Shown piece after piece: positions 43,505 to 55,500 of a stretch of DNA of 64,000 bases; position 1 is the first letter of the stretch; the number at the start of each line of letters is the position of its first letter. Both the position numbers and the translations under genes were made by a program. Source of the stretch: Monarcha castaneiventris obscurior (taxonomy: Eukaryota > Chordata > Aves > Passeriformes > Monarchidae). Under the pieces are notes generated by a model. It saw nothing but the letters and a program-made list of their open reading frames with translations, made no database searches and was not told where the DNA came from. The stretch covers positions 4,109,501-4,173,500 of the forward strand of contig JAMPIT010000493.1 of assembly GCA_026261815.1 (NCBI GenBank), written 5' to 3'.

Positions 43505-46500
43505 ATGGATCCTGCTGGCGAGAGCCCCCCGGGGACCCTCCCCGGGGAGGAGAGCCCCGAGGTAGGTGGCTCTGAGCCCGGGGGCTGGGGAGAGTGTTTG
43601 GGGTGCGATGGCACCAGGGAGGGTCAGGGTGCTGTGCCTGGGGACCGGGGGGGCAGCGCTGGGTGCTGGGGCTGTAAAAGGGGAATGAGAGGAAAGGGGC
43701 TAAGGCCGTGTCCTGGGTGTGACGCTTCACCAAGCTCACCAAGGGATGGGGGTACCATACCCATGTAAATGCGCACCCCAGGGTGAGTAGGGGGGGAGCT
43801 GCAGCTCTGTAGCCCCACTGAGGGTCCCCTCTTAGCTTGGCTATGGCTTCCCAGCCCCTCTGGGCTCTCTGCTGCTGGCAGCTCCCCCAAAGCCCTGCTC
43901 TAGGCCATCCCAACCCGACCCACTTCCTCTGTGTCCCTGTGTCTGTCCCCATGAGATGGGACCCACAGCTCTGCTGGGAGCACGAGGGCACAATCCCCCG
44001 TGCTGCACTCCTGGGATGATCTGTCCTGGTGGTTTCCCCCGCTCAGGGATTTGTCCTCCCTCCCAAGCACCCCTGTCCCTGCAGCCTCCCCTGCTGCAGC
44101 TGCTGGGGTGGGCTGATGCTGGTGGCTCTATCCAGACCTGGATTTAAGCAACACTCCTGGATTTGAGCTGGGTTCTTGGCATGGGGATTAGCAGCAGTAA
44201 ACATGTTCTGGTGGCTCAGCCCAGCTTTAGCTTAACCAGTCCCGTGTGCACATGGGAGCACGGAGCAGATCCTGCGGCTGCTGTGTCTGGGGACAGAAGG
44301 GAACAGCAGGGAGCTGCCCCCAAAACCAGCAGGGATTCCTCCCCCTGCCCTCCTCTGCTGCCCCGCTGCTGGGCAAGGAGCAGATGCTCGTGTCTTGCTG
44401 ATAAATAACAGCAGCAGAGAGTAAAGTCCTTTTGCTGTCCCCTCTGCACATGTGACCTTGCAATGGGGCAGTGCTGACTGTGGGGATGCTGAGGGATTTG
44501 GGATGGGGCCATGCCCCCCGTGCCTTGGCACAGGCAGGACAGTGCCAGCAGCAGCAGAAGGTGGATGTTCCCTGGGAAGGGCCAGGATGGGACCCTCCTG
44601 AGTGCAACAGGTCCCCCTTTCACAGGGGCTGCTGAGCCAGCAGAGCCCCCAGCATCAACCAGTGGGTACAAGAAGGGATGTGGAGGCAGGTGGGAGAGAA
44701 GCAGCTCAAGGGTTAAACTCACCAGGGCTGGAAGGGTTGAATTCAGTCCAGATGGCTGGGGGATTATGCCAGCCCTAGATTTGCCATAAGCAAATGTTAA
44801 TGTTCAAGCTCGGGGCTGGTTTATTTTTTTCTGTTAGGGGTATCCTAAGGTCACTTTGGAGCCTGAGCTGACCCACAGGTAGGACTTGTCCATCCGTCCA
44901 TCCATCCATCCATCCATCCATCCATCCATCCATCCATCCATCCATCCATCCATCCCCACCAGCCCTGCATGAGCCGGTGCTGGGACCATGCTCTGCAAAT
45001 GCCCCTCAGCCCAGAAAAGCCCAGACTCACTTTAAAAACTTCTGTTACATGTTTTGGTGTCACCCCTTGTGCTCCCAGAGGCTCCAATGCCAGGACCAGT
45101 AGCAGATGGCACAGGGACACGGGCCCCCTTCCTCTGGTGGTGTCACTGCTTGGATTTAATTCTTGTTTGGAAAGTCAGTGCTGTTGCTGGTCATTCTTCA
45201 CGTGGGGAATGAGCAGTGCACCCTTGCAGCTTTCAGAGATTTGTAGCAGTGCACCAAATCCTGATGGCTTTTGGCATCTCCCTGCCCATTTTGGAGCTCC
45301 TCACTGTGCTCTGGCCCCCTGCCCTGTGCCTCAGCAGCTTTGCTCTCAGCCTGGTGCTGCTGGAGTGAGCGGCTCTGGGGGGTGAGAGGTGGGTGGTTGG
45401 CTTTTAAAGCCTCCTGGGGGTCACCCCGAGCTGCTGTTCCCACCCTTGCAGCCCCCTCCTCAATCAGTGGGGCTGGGGGGAAGCCCCCTGTGCTGCCCTG
45501 CTGGTGGGTGATGGGGGATGTGGTCCCTCGGCTGTGGGGTGTCTGTGGGGCATCACAGCATCCTTTGAGACATCCCACCCTCATGTGCTGTGGGTGAAGC
45601 CACCCTGTCCTGGCTGCCCTGCCCTGTCCGGCCACAATTTCCTCCTCAAACCACGCTCTTGATGGGAAACCTCTCTGCTTCTCTTCTCTCCCCAGATGGA
45701 TCTGTCCCACCGGTTCTCCAAGGAAGAGGTAGGAGTGTGGCCCCGCTGTGATGTCCCTTGGTGGCTGGAGGGGGTGGCAGTGCTGCAGGGGCCTGGGGAC
45801 ACGGCTCAGCTCCTGGAGATGCTCCCAGGGACAGCCGGTGTGGGTGGCAGGGCTGGATGCAGGGGGTGGCAGGGCCTGGAGGGGAGCTCAGGGAGCTGTG
45901 AGGAGGAAATCCGCTGTTCCTGGGGGATGCAGGGAGCACGTCCCCGCTGCCTGTCCCCACTCGGGGTGCCAGCACTGTGCCCCCACAGCTGGCCCTGCTC
46001 TACGAGGAGGTTCTCTACACCATCCGGCACCGCCTGGGCAAGCCCGAGCAGCAGCACATCAGGGACTCCCAGGAGCTCTACTCCTACGTGCAGAAGGTGC
46101 GTCCCCTCCTGACAGGGTCCCCAAAACCTGTCCCCTGACACGTCCATCCTCCCAGCTACAGGGGAAGGTGGGGGTCTGTTATGCCCCAAGCTCACTCAGC
46201 AGGTTTTTAAAGGGGCTTTGATTTACTCTGGTGGTTCACAGGAGACCACAAAATTCTCAGGAGGCTGAATAACAAACTTTCACTTGCAAACTTGAGAATA
46301 TTAAAGTTGAATAAGGTTGGGCTTTCCATGTGCCAGGGGCTTGGGCTGGACCAGAGGCTCCAGGAACCAGGATGTGAAAGTGTCCCATCCCACCTACGCA
46401 GAACTTGCCCTGACTCCACACACACACTTTGGTGGTTTGGAGCCAAAAATCATTCCTGTGGCCCCTACAGGGTCACTCAGAGGGAGCTTTTAACAAGCAC

Positions 46501-49500
46501 CATAAAAGATGCAGCAGCAGCATCCAGCTGGAGGGCTGGGAACAGCCTGTGGCTGGGAAATGTTAGCCCTGGGGAGAAGTGTTTATCTTTGGGGATGGTG
46601 GGAAGAAGGCTCTCCCTCAAGAGCTTCCAGCTGGTCCCCAGCCTTCCTGCTGGGCTCTTTGCTGCTCTCTTCTCCCCTCGGGCTGCAGCTGGCTCCCAAA
46701 AAGCAGAGGGAAGCCCCTGGCTGCTCTCCAGCCCCTGTTAACAGGACAGCATCCATCACCAGCCCCGGTATCCACACAGGCTTTTGGCATGGACGCAGAG
46801 GAGCACAGTGTCATCATGCAGCGGGTCATGGAGCTGGAGGTACAGTGTCCTCAGTATGCAGCTGGGGTGGTGCTGTGGGGCTGCAGTGCCTCTGAGCCCC
46901 TGTGATTGGGATTTGGGGTGCCCTGAGGTTGTCACTGTTTGGGTGGGAGCTGATGGTGTGGTCCTGCTTGAGCCCCATCAGGTTGCACCCTTGCAGGGTT
47001 GTTCCTTCCCGGCAGGGTTGATCCTTCCTCACAGGGTTGGTGGCCCCACACATTAATAGCTATTTTTTCATTTTTCCAGAGCCCCATTTACTGCCTGAAA
47101 GCCACTGTGAAGGAAGCCAAGGGGATTTTGGGTAAAGATGTCAGTGGTAAGTGGAGGGGGGGTGTCCTGTGGGAAGAAGGGCAGCGGCTGCTCCCGAGTG
47201 GAATTCCCACAGCTCTGGCCCCGCAGGGCTCAGTGATCCCTACTGCCTGCTGGGCATCGAGGCCAGGAGCCAGGAACCAGCCCACCCTGACCACAAGAAG
47301 AGGATGAAGGCTGTGGTCAAAGACCTCATCCCCGAAGACCAAATCCATCGCACCCAAGTCATAAACCAGACCCTCAGCCCAGTGTGGAACGAGACGTTCA
47401 TCCTGTAATCCACCCCCTCGCCTTGGCTCTGCTCTCTGGGGGGATGCAGGGGGAGGCTGGGGCTCTTGGGTGTGCGTGGGGGGTTCACCACTCGTGTGTT
47501 ACTCGAGTAACAACATCCCCTGGTGCCTTGCAGGGAGTTTAAAGATGTGGAGACAGCCAGCTTCCACCTGGACATGTGGTGAGTGACAGCATCCCAGTGA
47601 CCCGAGACCCTGCCCCGAGGGTGTTCTGCCTCCTGGGAGAATCCCTGGGGTGTTCCTTCAATCTGCACCTTCTTAAAGGCCCAGAAGGCAGCTGGGGACC
47701 CCTTTCCCCATCACTTTCTGTGGAGCAGTGCTCAGTGCAGGATGTGACCTGTGCCAGCAGAGAAAGCCCAGGCCGGCTGTGCCCAGGCAGGGCTGGTCCT
47801 AAGCCCTGGTTTAATTTATGGAGAGAAGCCACGTGCTCGCAGATTTGGGCTGGGTTTGGGGGTGGCCTCAGTCCTGACACTTCCCTGCTCCTGTACTTTC
47901 CCTTCTCCACCATCACTGCAACTTCCTGCCCTGTTTTTCCATCACCTGGATCTCCCCCTCTCCCCTGCGGTGGGTTTTATCTCCTGCCCTCGCAGGGACT
48001 CGGACGTGGTGGAGTCGATGCGGCACAAGCTGGGGGAGCTGACCGACCTCCACGGCCTCAAAAGGTTGGTGCCCGTGTGGCCCCAAGGCTGCTGAGGAAA
48101 GAGGGGGTGGAAAATGCTTATTTGGCTGCTGGATTTTAAAAATCGCCTTTGGAAGGAAGGGGCGAGGGAGGGAGGGAGGGAGGGAGGCGGCAGATCTGTG
48201 TCACCCTTCTCCATCCCGAACACGGCCGGGTCACAGCTGCAGGACACCTTCCCACCCCCTGCTTTGTCTGTGCCTTTCAGGATCTTCAAAGACGCTCGCA
48301 AAGACAAAGGGCAGGACGATTTCCTGGGGAACGTGGTGGTGCGCTTGAAGGTGAGTGCAGCACTGCCTCCCCTCCTCCAAGGGACTCCCCAGGCGCCAGT
48401 TCAACCTCCCGGGATCCGGGCAGGATCCCAGCCCTGTGGCAGCACCCAGCACACCCCGGATCCCGTCTCAGAGCCACAAACTGATGTCAGGTCCCTCACT
48501 GTGCCACAGTCACTCCAACACGCTCAGTCACTGCATATCCTGTATTTTTAGTCCAATCTTGCTGCCCCAGGAACGCAGTGGGATGAAGACCTCCTGGTCT
48601 CTGAATGAGATCCTTCTCCTGGGAAGGCTGCCCAGGGCTTCTCCCTTGTCCCTCTGTGCCTGCAGGACCTGCACTGCTGGAATGACCATTGGTACCAGCT
48701 GGAACCACGGACAGAGACTTATCCTGACCGGGGACACTGTCACCTGCAGTTCCTACTGACTCACAAGAAGGTGGGATGGGATGGGATGGGATGGGATGGG
48801 ATGGGATGGGATGGGATGGGATGGGATGGGATGGGATGGGATGGGATGGGATGGGATGGGATGGGATGGGAAGGGGAGAGGGGTCCTTTCCCATTGCCTG
48901 GGCAGGATGGGACAGCTGCCTGTGCCTTGGGGCTTGTCTTGGAGTCACAGGTGCCTGCCCCAGGAGCAGAGGCGCCAGCACCAGAGTCTGCATGAGCTGG
49001 ACCCTCCCCAGAGCTCTGTGCCAGCACGGGGACCCTGCTCCTGCTGCACCTGCAGCCCTTGGCTCTCCAGCCCCACTTTTTGGGTGCTGTGTCCCCACCG
49101 TGTGTCCAGGCAGGTGATGGTTCTCTCTGCCTTGTCTCTTCCCAGAGGGCCACCACGAGCAGCCGGACACAGCCGAGCTACACCATCCACCGCCACCTCC
49201 TGCAGCAGCTGGTGTCCTACGAGATCCTCCAGCACCAGGTACCACCAGTGCTGCTACCAGCACCTGAAACAGCCCTCCAGCAGCTGGGCTGGGGGAGGGA
49301 CTCCTTTGCAGCCCACAGCCCGACATTTGTGTGATGGGAATGAGGGTCAGGATGGTGCTGCCTGGGTGGGAGCAAATACACCCCACCACGGTGCCTGTCG
49401 CCCTCCTCGCTCATCCTGTCTTGCTCCAGGACACATTCCACTCCCCCTTTCCCCCCGGCAGGCCGGCAGCACCTCCTGGGATGGGGAGCTGAGCAGCCAC

Positions 49501-52500
49501 GCCAGCACCGTGCTGTACCTGCACGCCACGCAGAAGGACCTCTCCGACTTCCACCAGGACATGGCGTGAGTACCCCACGCCCAGGGAGCCCCAGTGCAGC
49601 ACCTGGGGGGTCCAGCCTTCCCTGGGACTTCTGGCCACAGCTGATCTGTCCCATGAGCTCAGGTGTTGCCCCCCAGGACACCTGGGTGCTGCCACTGTGA
49701 CCCCAGCTGTGACTGTGGCTGGCCCCTGGGTGCCCCCAGCCCCCAGGGGCTCAGCCCAGCCCTCCTTCCTCCCCAGGCAGTGGCTGGCCTACAGCAAACT
49801 CTACCAGAGCCTGGAGTTCAACAGCAGCTGCCTCCTCCACCAGATCACCAGCATCGAGTACCAGTGGGTGCGGGAGCGCCTGAGGCCAGAGCAGGTGAGG
49901 GGGCTCCAGCACCACGTGTGGGGCAGAGATCAGGGGGCTCCAGCACCACGTGTGGGGCAGAGATCAGGGGGCTCCAGCACCACGTGTGGGGCAGAGATCA
50001 GGGGGCTCCAGCACCACGTGTGGGGCAGAGATCAGGGGGCTCCAGCACCACGTGTGGGGCAGAGATCAGGGGAAGGTGCCCCAGGCACCCAGCCCTGAGC
50101 CTCTCCTCCCAGGGGCTCCTGGGGCTGTTTCACTCCCAGTGTTCCAGGAAGGGCAGGAATTGTGGGGTACAGGGGTGCCAGGGTGTCTGCAGGGCATTTC
50201 CCAGTGCTTTGCTCCCCCTCCCTGTGGAGAACCCCTCACCCTCTGCACTGACATCCCCCTCCTCCATCCCTGCCATCAGGTCAATCACAACCCCCTGCAA
50301 AACTCAAATATGACCCAATTTCTGCTTCTCCCAGCCTGTTTTCCCAGAGCATCCCTGCACCCTGCTGAGACACTGAATTTTCCATGCATAGCAATGAGGT
50401 TTAAGCATAAAGCTCAGTTCAGCCCCTCCAGGGAGAAGCTACCAGAGACATTGGGGGTTTTTTTCCCATCCCTGGAGCAGGCTGGAAAGGAACAGGAGCA
50501 CCAGTTCCCTCCGCTGTGGTGCTGTGGTCCTGCCAGCGTCTCCCTGTCACTGAGGAGGACAGAGCATGTTTCTTTTCTTCTCCCCAGAAAGCAGAGCTGG
50601 CCGAGTCCTTCCAGTCCTTGCTGACCTACGGGGTCTCCCTCATCCGTAGGTTCCGCATCATTTTCCCCCTCTCTGTCCCGAGGTCCACGGAGAGGCTCCA
50701 GTCCCTGCTCCGGTGAGTTGGGCACTGGTGCCAGCTGTGTGTGGGGTCCTGTGGCTTGGCCACTGTGCTGGCCAAGCCCCTGAGCTTGAGCAAAACTCAG
50801 TGTGAGCCCTTCCTCCCCCATCTAGGCTGCTGTGACACTTGTCCTGTGCCACCCCTCAGCCTGGGCTCCCTGTGGGGAATGTCACTGGGAGGGGAAGTCT
50901 GTGTGGGCAGGGTCTCTGCAGGAGGAGGTGTTTGTTTCTGGTGGCAGGTGCTGGGTTTCACTCGAGGTTCTCACTTGGCAGGGTCCTGGTTCAGATGTGC
51001 AAAACAAAAGCTTTCCGGGAGCTCTGCACACCCAGCCCTGACCTCCCCCAGATGGTCTCCACAGCTCTGAAGGTACTGGGGGTCTCACCCACCCCAACCC
51101 CAGAAGGGTGGGACCCTGTGGGTCTCCCTTCCCTTCCATCCCCTGCCCAATGCCCACTGCTCAGTAAATCCCCACGGATCACCATGGTGTGGGAAATACT
51201 CGCCCCTCTTCGACCTGGTGGCCCCAGCCTGTGGTTCCCACCACAGGTCCTCACCCCACCCAGGGGACAGGGAGAGTGAAGGGGGTGACAGAAATGGCTT
51301 TGCTCCTCCTGCTTCCCTGCCATCCCACCAGGACTCCTCTCTTGCAGTCAGGCACCACAGAGTGGTTTCACATGCAGAAGCAGCACCTCAAGCCCATGGT
51401 GAAGGTCAGTTCCCATCTCTGTCTCTCCGACACGAAAAAGTCACCTCAAAATATCTGAGCATCCAAAACAAGCTGTTCCTTCCTTTGCAGAGCATAGAGG
51501 AGAATAGCAAAGCCTTGTCCAAGCTCCTCCTGGAGGTGATAGAAGATCTCAAGCAGTGCCAAAAGATCTGGAATAAATTGTTCAGCACGTAGGTTTCAGT
51601 GCTTGATCTCGCCCCCATCCACCTTCCCTGGGGTCAAGAGTGACAGGGCACTTTGATGCCTCATTCCTTGGCCCTTGGGCTCCACAGGTGGGATCTTTGG
51701 TCCCATCTCTGCCCCTTAGAGCTGGACTGTCCTCACCCAGGACGTGGCCTGGCAGAGTCTGCTGGGCTGGGGTTGGCAGGCTCCTGACTCCACATTTCTC
51801 TCTTGCAGCAACTTGAGGCTGAATATTTTCTCCATTGCCTACCTGGAGCTGGAGAGCTTGGTGAGCAAGCCTGGGCTGCTTTGCCCTCAAGGGACTAAGG
51901 TCTAAAGGCAGGCTGAGGTTTTTGGCCACCCTTCAGGAGGCAACTGCTTGTTGCAAGCCTGGAAAGGGAGCAAGGGAAACTCCCCCTCTCTCCCTGTGTG
52001 CCCATAGAGTGATGATGGTGACTATTTGACCCAACAAATCTTCTGAAATGCCACCCAAAAGGAAGAGGAGTCCCCTGAGCTGACCCTCACTCCAGAGGGA
52101 GCCTTCCTGGCCGGACCTCACTGTGTCCCCCCTGCCCTTGCTCCCATCCAGGTTGCGGAGCATGTCCAGGAGCAGCTGCACAAGGTGGACAGCAGCATGT
52201 CCAGACCCACGGCCGAGAGCCTCTTTGACCTCTACAGGAAACTGCAGGAGCTCTATCAGATGAAGGACTCCCTCCCAAGGAGGTATCCAACCCCGAGAGA
52301 GGAGAGGTGCCAAAGCGAGGGATTGAGCAGTTAACTGAGAGGATCTCCAGATCCTTCCCACTCACCTACATCACTAATTGCATCGCAGGCAGAGCAGGCT
52401 GCTGGTGTCTGGTGTCAGTGAGAGCATCACCAGGAGAGTTTTGGGCTCATCTCTGAGAGGGGTGGGTGTGAGAGCAGGAGGGGTGATGTGAGAGCAGGAG

Positions 52501-55500
52501 GGGCGATGGCCCCATGCCGCTGCTGTGCGGTTGGAGAAGCCGTTGAATGCCTTCATCCCTAGGGATGGATCTCTGGCTCTGAGCAATTTCCACCAGTGGT
52601 TCGAGGAAGCTTTGCCCCTGTGGCTGCAGAAGGCCTACACCACGGCGCTGGAGAGGGCTCAGAGAGCCATCCAGATGGACCAGGTAATGCAGGGAGGAGA
52701 AGTCTCCCTCCTCCCTTTGGGGTCCCTCACGCAGTCCTCCATGCCTCGCTGCTGTGCCTGGCTCACAGCACTGAGACCACCACATAGGTGCCTCTGGCAG
52801 CCCAGGAGCAGCCTGGTTCCTCTCCCAAATGCATGACAAAGTATGTGGTCCCCTGGGCCAGATGATCCCACCCACCCCAGCCCCACACAGTGTCCCTGTG
52901 TCCCTTCCCTTGCTGCTCCCTGGCAGCCCATGGGAGCTGAGGACCCTGCATTTGGGCCGTGCTGTGAGAAACCCCTTTGCTTCCAACCTCTGGGAAGAGA
53001 AGGCAACCCTGAGGCCACAGACTTCTCTCCCTGCTCTTCAGTGGGGTCCAGCAACGCTGGGTTGGTTATGGAGGGAAGCATGGAGCTCATGCTGCTCCAT
53101 CCATCCTCATCTTCTCCACTCTCCAAAGTGGTTGTGTGGTGATGTTGGGATATAAGGAGCTGATGATGGGCCAGAGATCCCCCAAAGTAAAGGAGCAGCT
53201 CTGCTCCCTGGGATGGCATCTCTCTGTACGAGCTGTGTTTGCCTTCTGTGCCCCTCAGCTGAAGCCTTACGGGTATCACAAGCACAGCACATCCACTGTT
53301 GACCTGTCCACCTGCTATGCCCAGATTGTGACAACCTGGCAGCAGCTCGACTGGCCGGACCCTGACAAAGCCTTCATGATCATGGTCAATCTCCTGGAGG
53401 TTTGTACACTTGGGCACCAGCACCTGGAATTTCCTCCTCCTCTTGGAGATGTGCCTCCGTGAAGGAGCCAGTACCCCCCAGGGATGTAGTTCCCTGAGCC
53501 CATGGTGGTCCCTGTGTTGCCTGGTTCAGTCCCATTGGTTTCCTCTCTGTCCTGCAGGACATGTGCAAGATCTCCCTGATGTACTGCAAGCTCATCAAGG
53601 AGAGGGCTGAGGCTCTGTCGCTGAGTGAGCAGAACGAGGGCGAGGCGGCCAACAAGGTTGGTATTGGAATCTGTCCTGGTTTCTCCAGGAAAGGCAGGAT
53701 TTGGCCCTGGTTTCTGGGCAAAGGGGAAATTGAGCTGCTGAGAACCCAGCTGACATCCCCAGTTTGGGTTCCACAAGGACCAGTTGGCCATCAAAAGCCA
53801 TAATCCTGGAAAATCAGGAGGGAAATGGTGTGAGCAGGTGGAGCAGGATGGGGACACAGGTGAGGATGAAAATGAGAATGGAGATAGGGATGGAGATGGA
53901 TTAGGGATGAGGATGGGGATGGAGATGGGAATGGGAATAGTGATGAAGATTGCACTGGGGATGGGATGTGGGATGCTCCAGGGAGTGTGGACACCCTGAA
54001 GCAGACCCACCTCCCCCAGCTCTGCATCGTGGTGAACAACATCGAGCAGCTGCGGCTGCTGATGCTGAAGCTGCCGTCACAGCTGGACTGGGCCCGGCTG
54101 GAGCAGCGCATGAGGGGCGTCATCGGCCCGCAGCAGATCCAGAATGCTCTGCACAACCAGCTCGACAGCACCGTGGCCTGCCTGGACCACGAGGTCCAGG
54201 ATGTGGTGCAAGCCCTGGCCACCAAGGTGACCACCTGCCACTGACCCCCCCCTCAGCTTTCACCTGGCCCAGAGCAGTTCCACCCAAGGTGTCCTGAAGC
54301 CCATAGTGCTCCTGGGATGGAGACAAGGTGGAGCTGGGCATGGGGAGGCTGCTGCAGAGGGCAAAGTCCAAGTCTCCTCCTGCATTTCTCCCTGGCAGCT
54401 GGAAAAGGGCATTGCCAGACACATCCAGGAGCTCTCATCTTCCAGTGACACCCAGAAGCCTGAGGATGTAAGTATCAGGTCCAGCCCCTTCTGGACCATC
54501 TTTTTTGGGCAGCCATGGATAGTCTTTGCTTGCTTTGTGGAGGCCTCGGTCACCCTCCATCGCTGCTCCCTGCCCACGCCTGGGGCACAGGACACGCCAG
54601 TGATGGGGCCCAGACCTCCACATGCTTCGCTTGATGCCTGTGTCAGCAGCAGGACCAGACCAGGTGCAGCCTGTCCCTGTTCTGTGGGATGGAGTCCCTC
54701 TAGGATCCTCCCTGGCCTGCTGTGCCCTGCTGGACACGGCCCCCCTGCCCTCCCCAACGCCCCTCTCCTCTCGCTGCAGTCCATCATCCCGCTCATGAAG
54801 TTCCTGGAGTCGGAGCTGCAGTACCTCAATGAGCATCTGGTCCAGGAGAACTTCAAAAGGTGACCCGGGCACTTGGGATGCGCTGTGGCAGAGGCCACCA
54901 GTGTCACCATCCCTTGGGCAGGAACATCCCCTCAGCTCTATGTGGCTTGGAGCCATCCCACTTCGGGGCTGGCAGGATGAGGCACTTCCTTCTGGGGCTT
55001 TGCAAAGCCCATCAGCTGAAGGCCATCCCCCCAGCCCACCCCCTGGATCCTGCTCACAGCCTCCCTCTCCCCTGCAGCCTCCTCACTCTCCTGTGGCACC
55101 ACACCCTGTCCGTGCTCTCAGCAGCAGCGGGGCTGCAGATGCCCTCGGTCCAGCACTACCAGAGGCTGTTCTGTGCCCTGAAGGTACCAAGGGGAAGCGG
55201 GGGGTCCCTGGCAGGGACAGGGGTTTGGTTGGTGGCTGACAGCAATCCTTGTCCCCAGAGCCTGGAGCTGTGCTTCCACGCCGAGGGCTGCGGGCTGCCG
55301 CTGGAGACCCTCCACACTGCAACCTTCCGGGTATGGAAATGGGGATGGGGAGTCTCCATGGGTTTCTTTGGGAGGGAGGGATGCCAGGAAGGACATCCCT
55401 GGGCTGTGGAGCTGTCCGTGTGCTTGACCATCACCTCTCACCCTTGCCACAGACGCTGGAGACTCACCTGGCCCTCTGCTCTGCCACCAGCCGCAAACTC

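Larger units (their letters stand above)
43505..48350 (+). other. UNC13D: UNC13D exons 1-9: N-terminus and C2A
   Basis: Exons 43505-43561, 45696-45728, 45989-46096, 46780-46839, 47080-47146, 47227-47404, 47534-47578, 47996-48064, 48281-48350. Exon 3 encodes [20 protein letters not shown]. Exons 5-9 encode C2A, with [46 protein letters not shown] and [17 protein letters not shown]. Confidence 0.88.
48666..54859 (+). other. UNC13D: UNC13D exons 10-25: linker and MUN/MHD1-MHD2 region
   Basis: Exons 48666-48770, 49146-49238, 49462-49565, 49777-49894, 50588-50712, 50982-51072, 51348-51404, 51491-51588, 51809-51860, 52152-52282, 52563-52683, 53259-53399, 53558-53656, 54020-54226, 54399-54467, 54780-54859. 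Landmarks are [17 protein letters not shown] sequence in exon 12 ([16 protein letters not shown]), [20 protein letters not shown] (exon 13), [12 protein letters not shown] (exon 21) and [19 protein letters not shown] (exon 25). The Rab27-binding segment of human Munc13-4 would fall in exons 10-12 by position. Confidence 0.9.

Noticed and set aside
44890..44956. CRISPR-like or regulatory array
   Set aside because: A plain CATC tetranucleotide microsatellite without spacers, in a vertebrate genome.
48773..48870. Interstitial telomere repeat
   Set aside because: The unit is GGGAT (5 bases), not TTAGGG.
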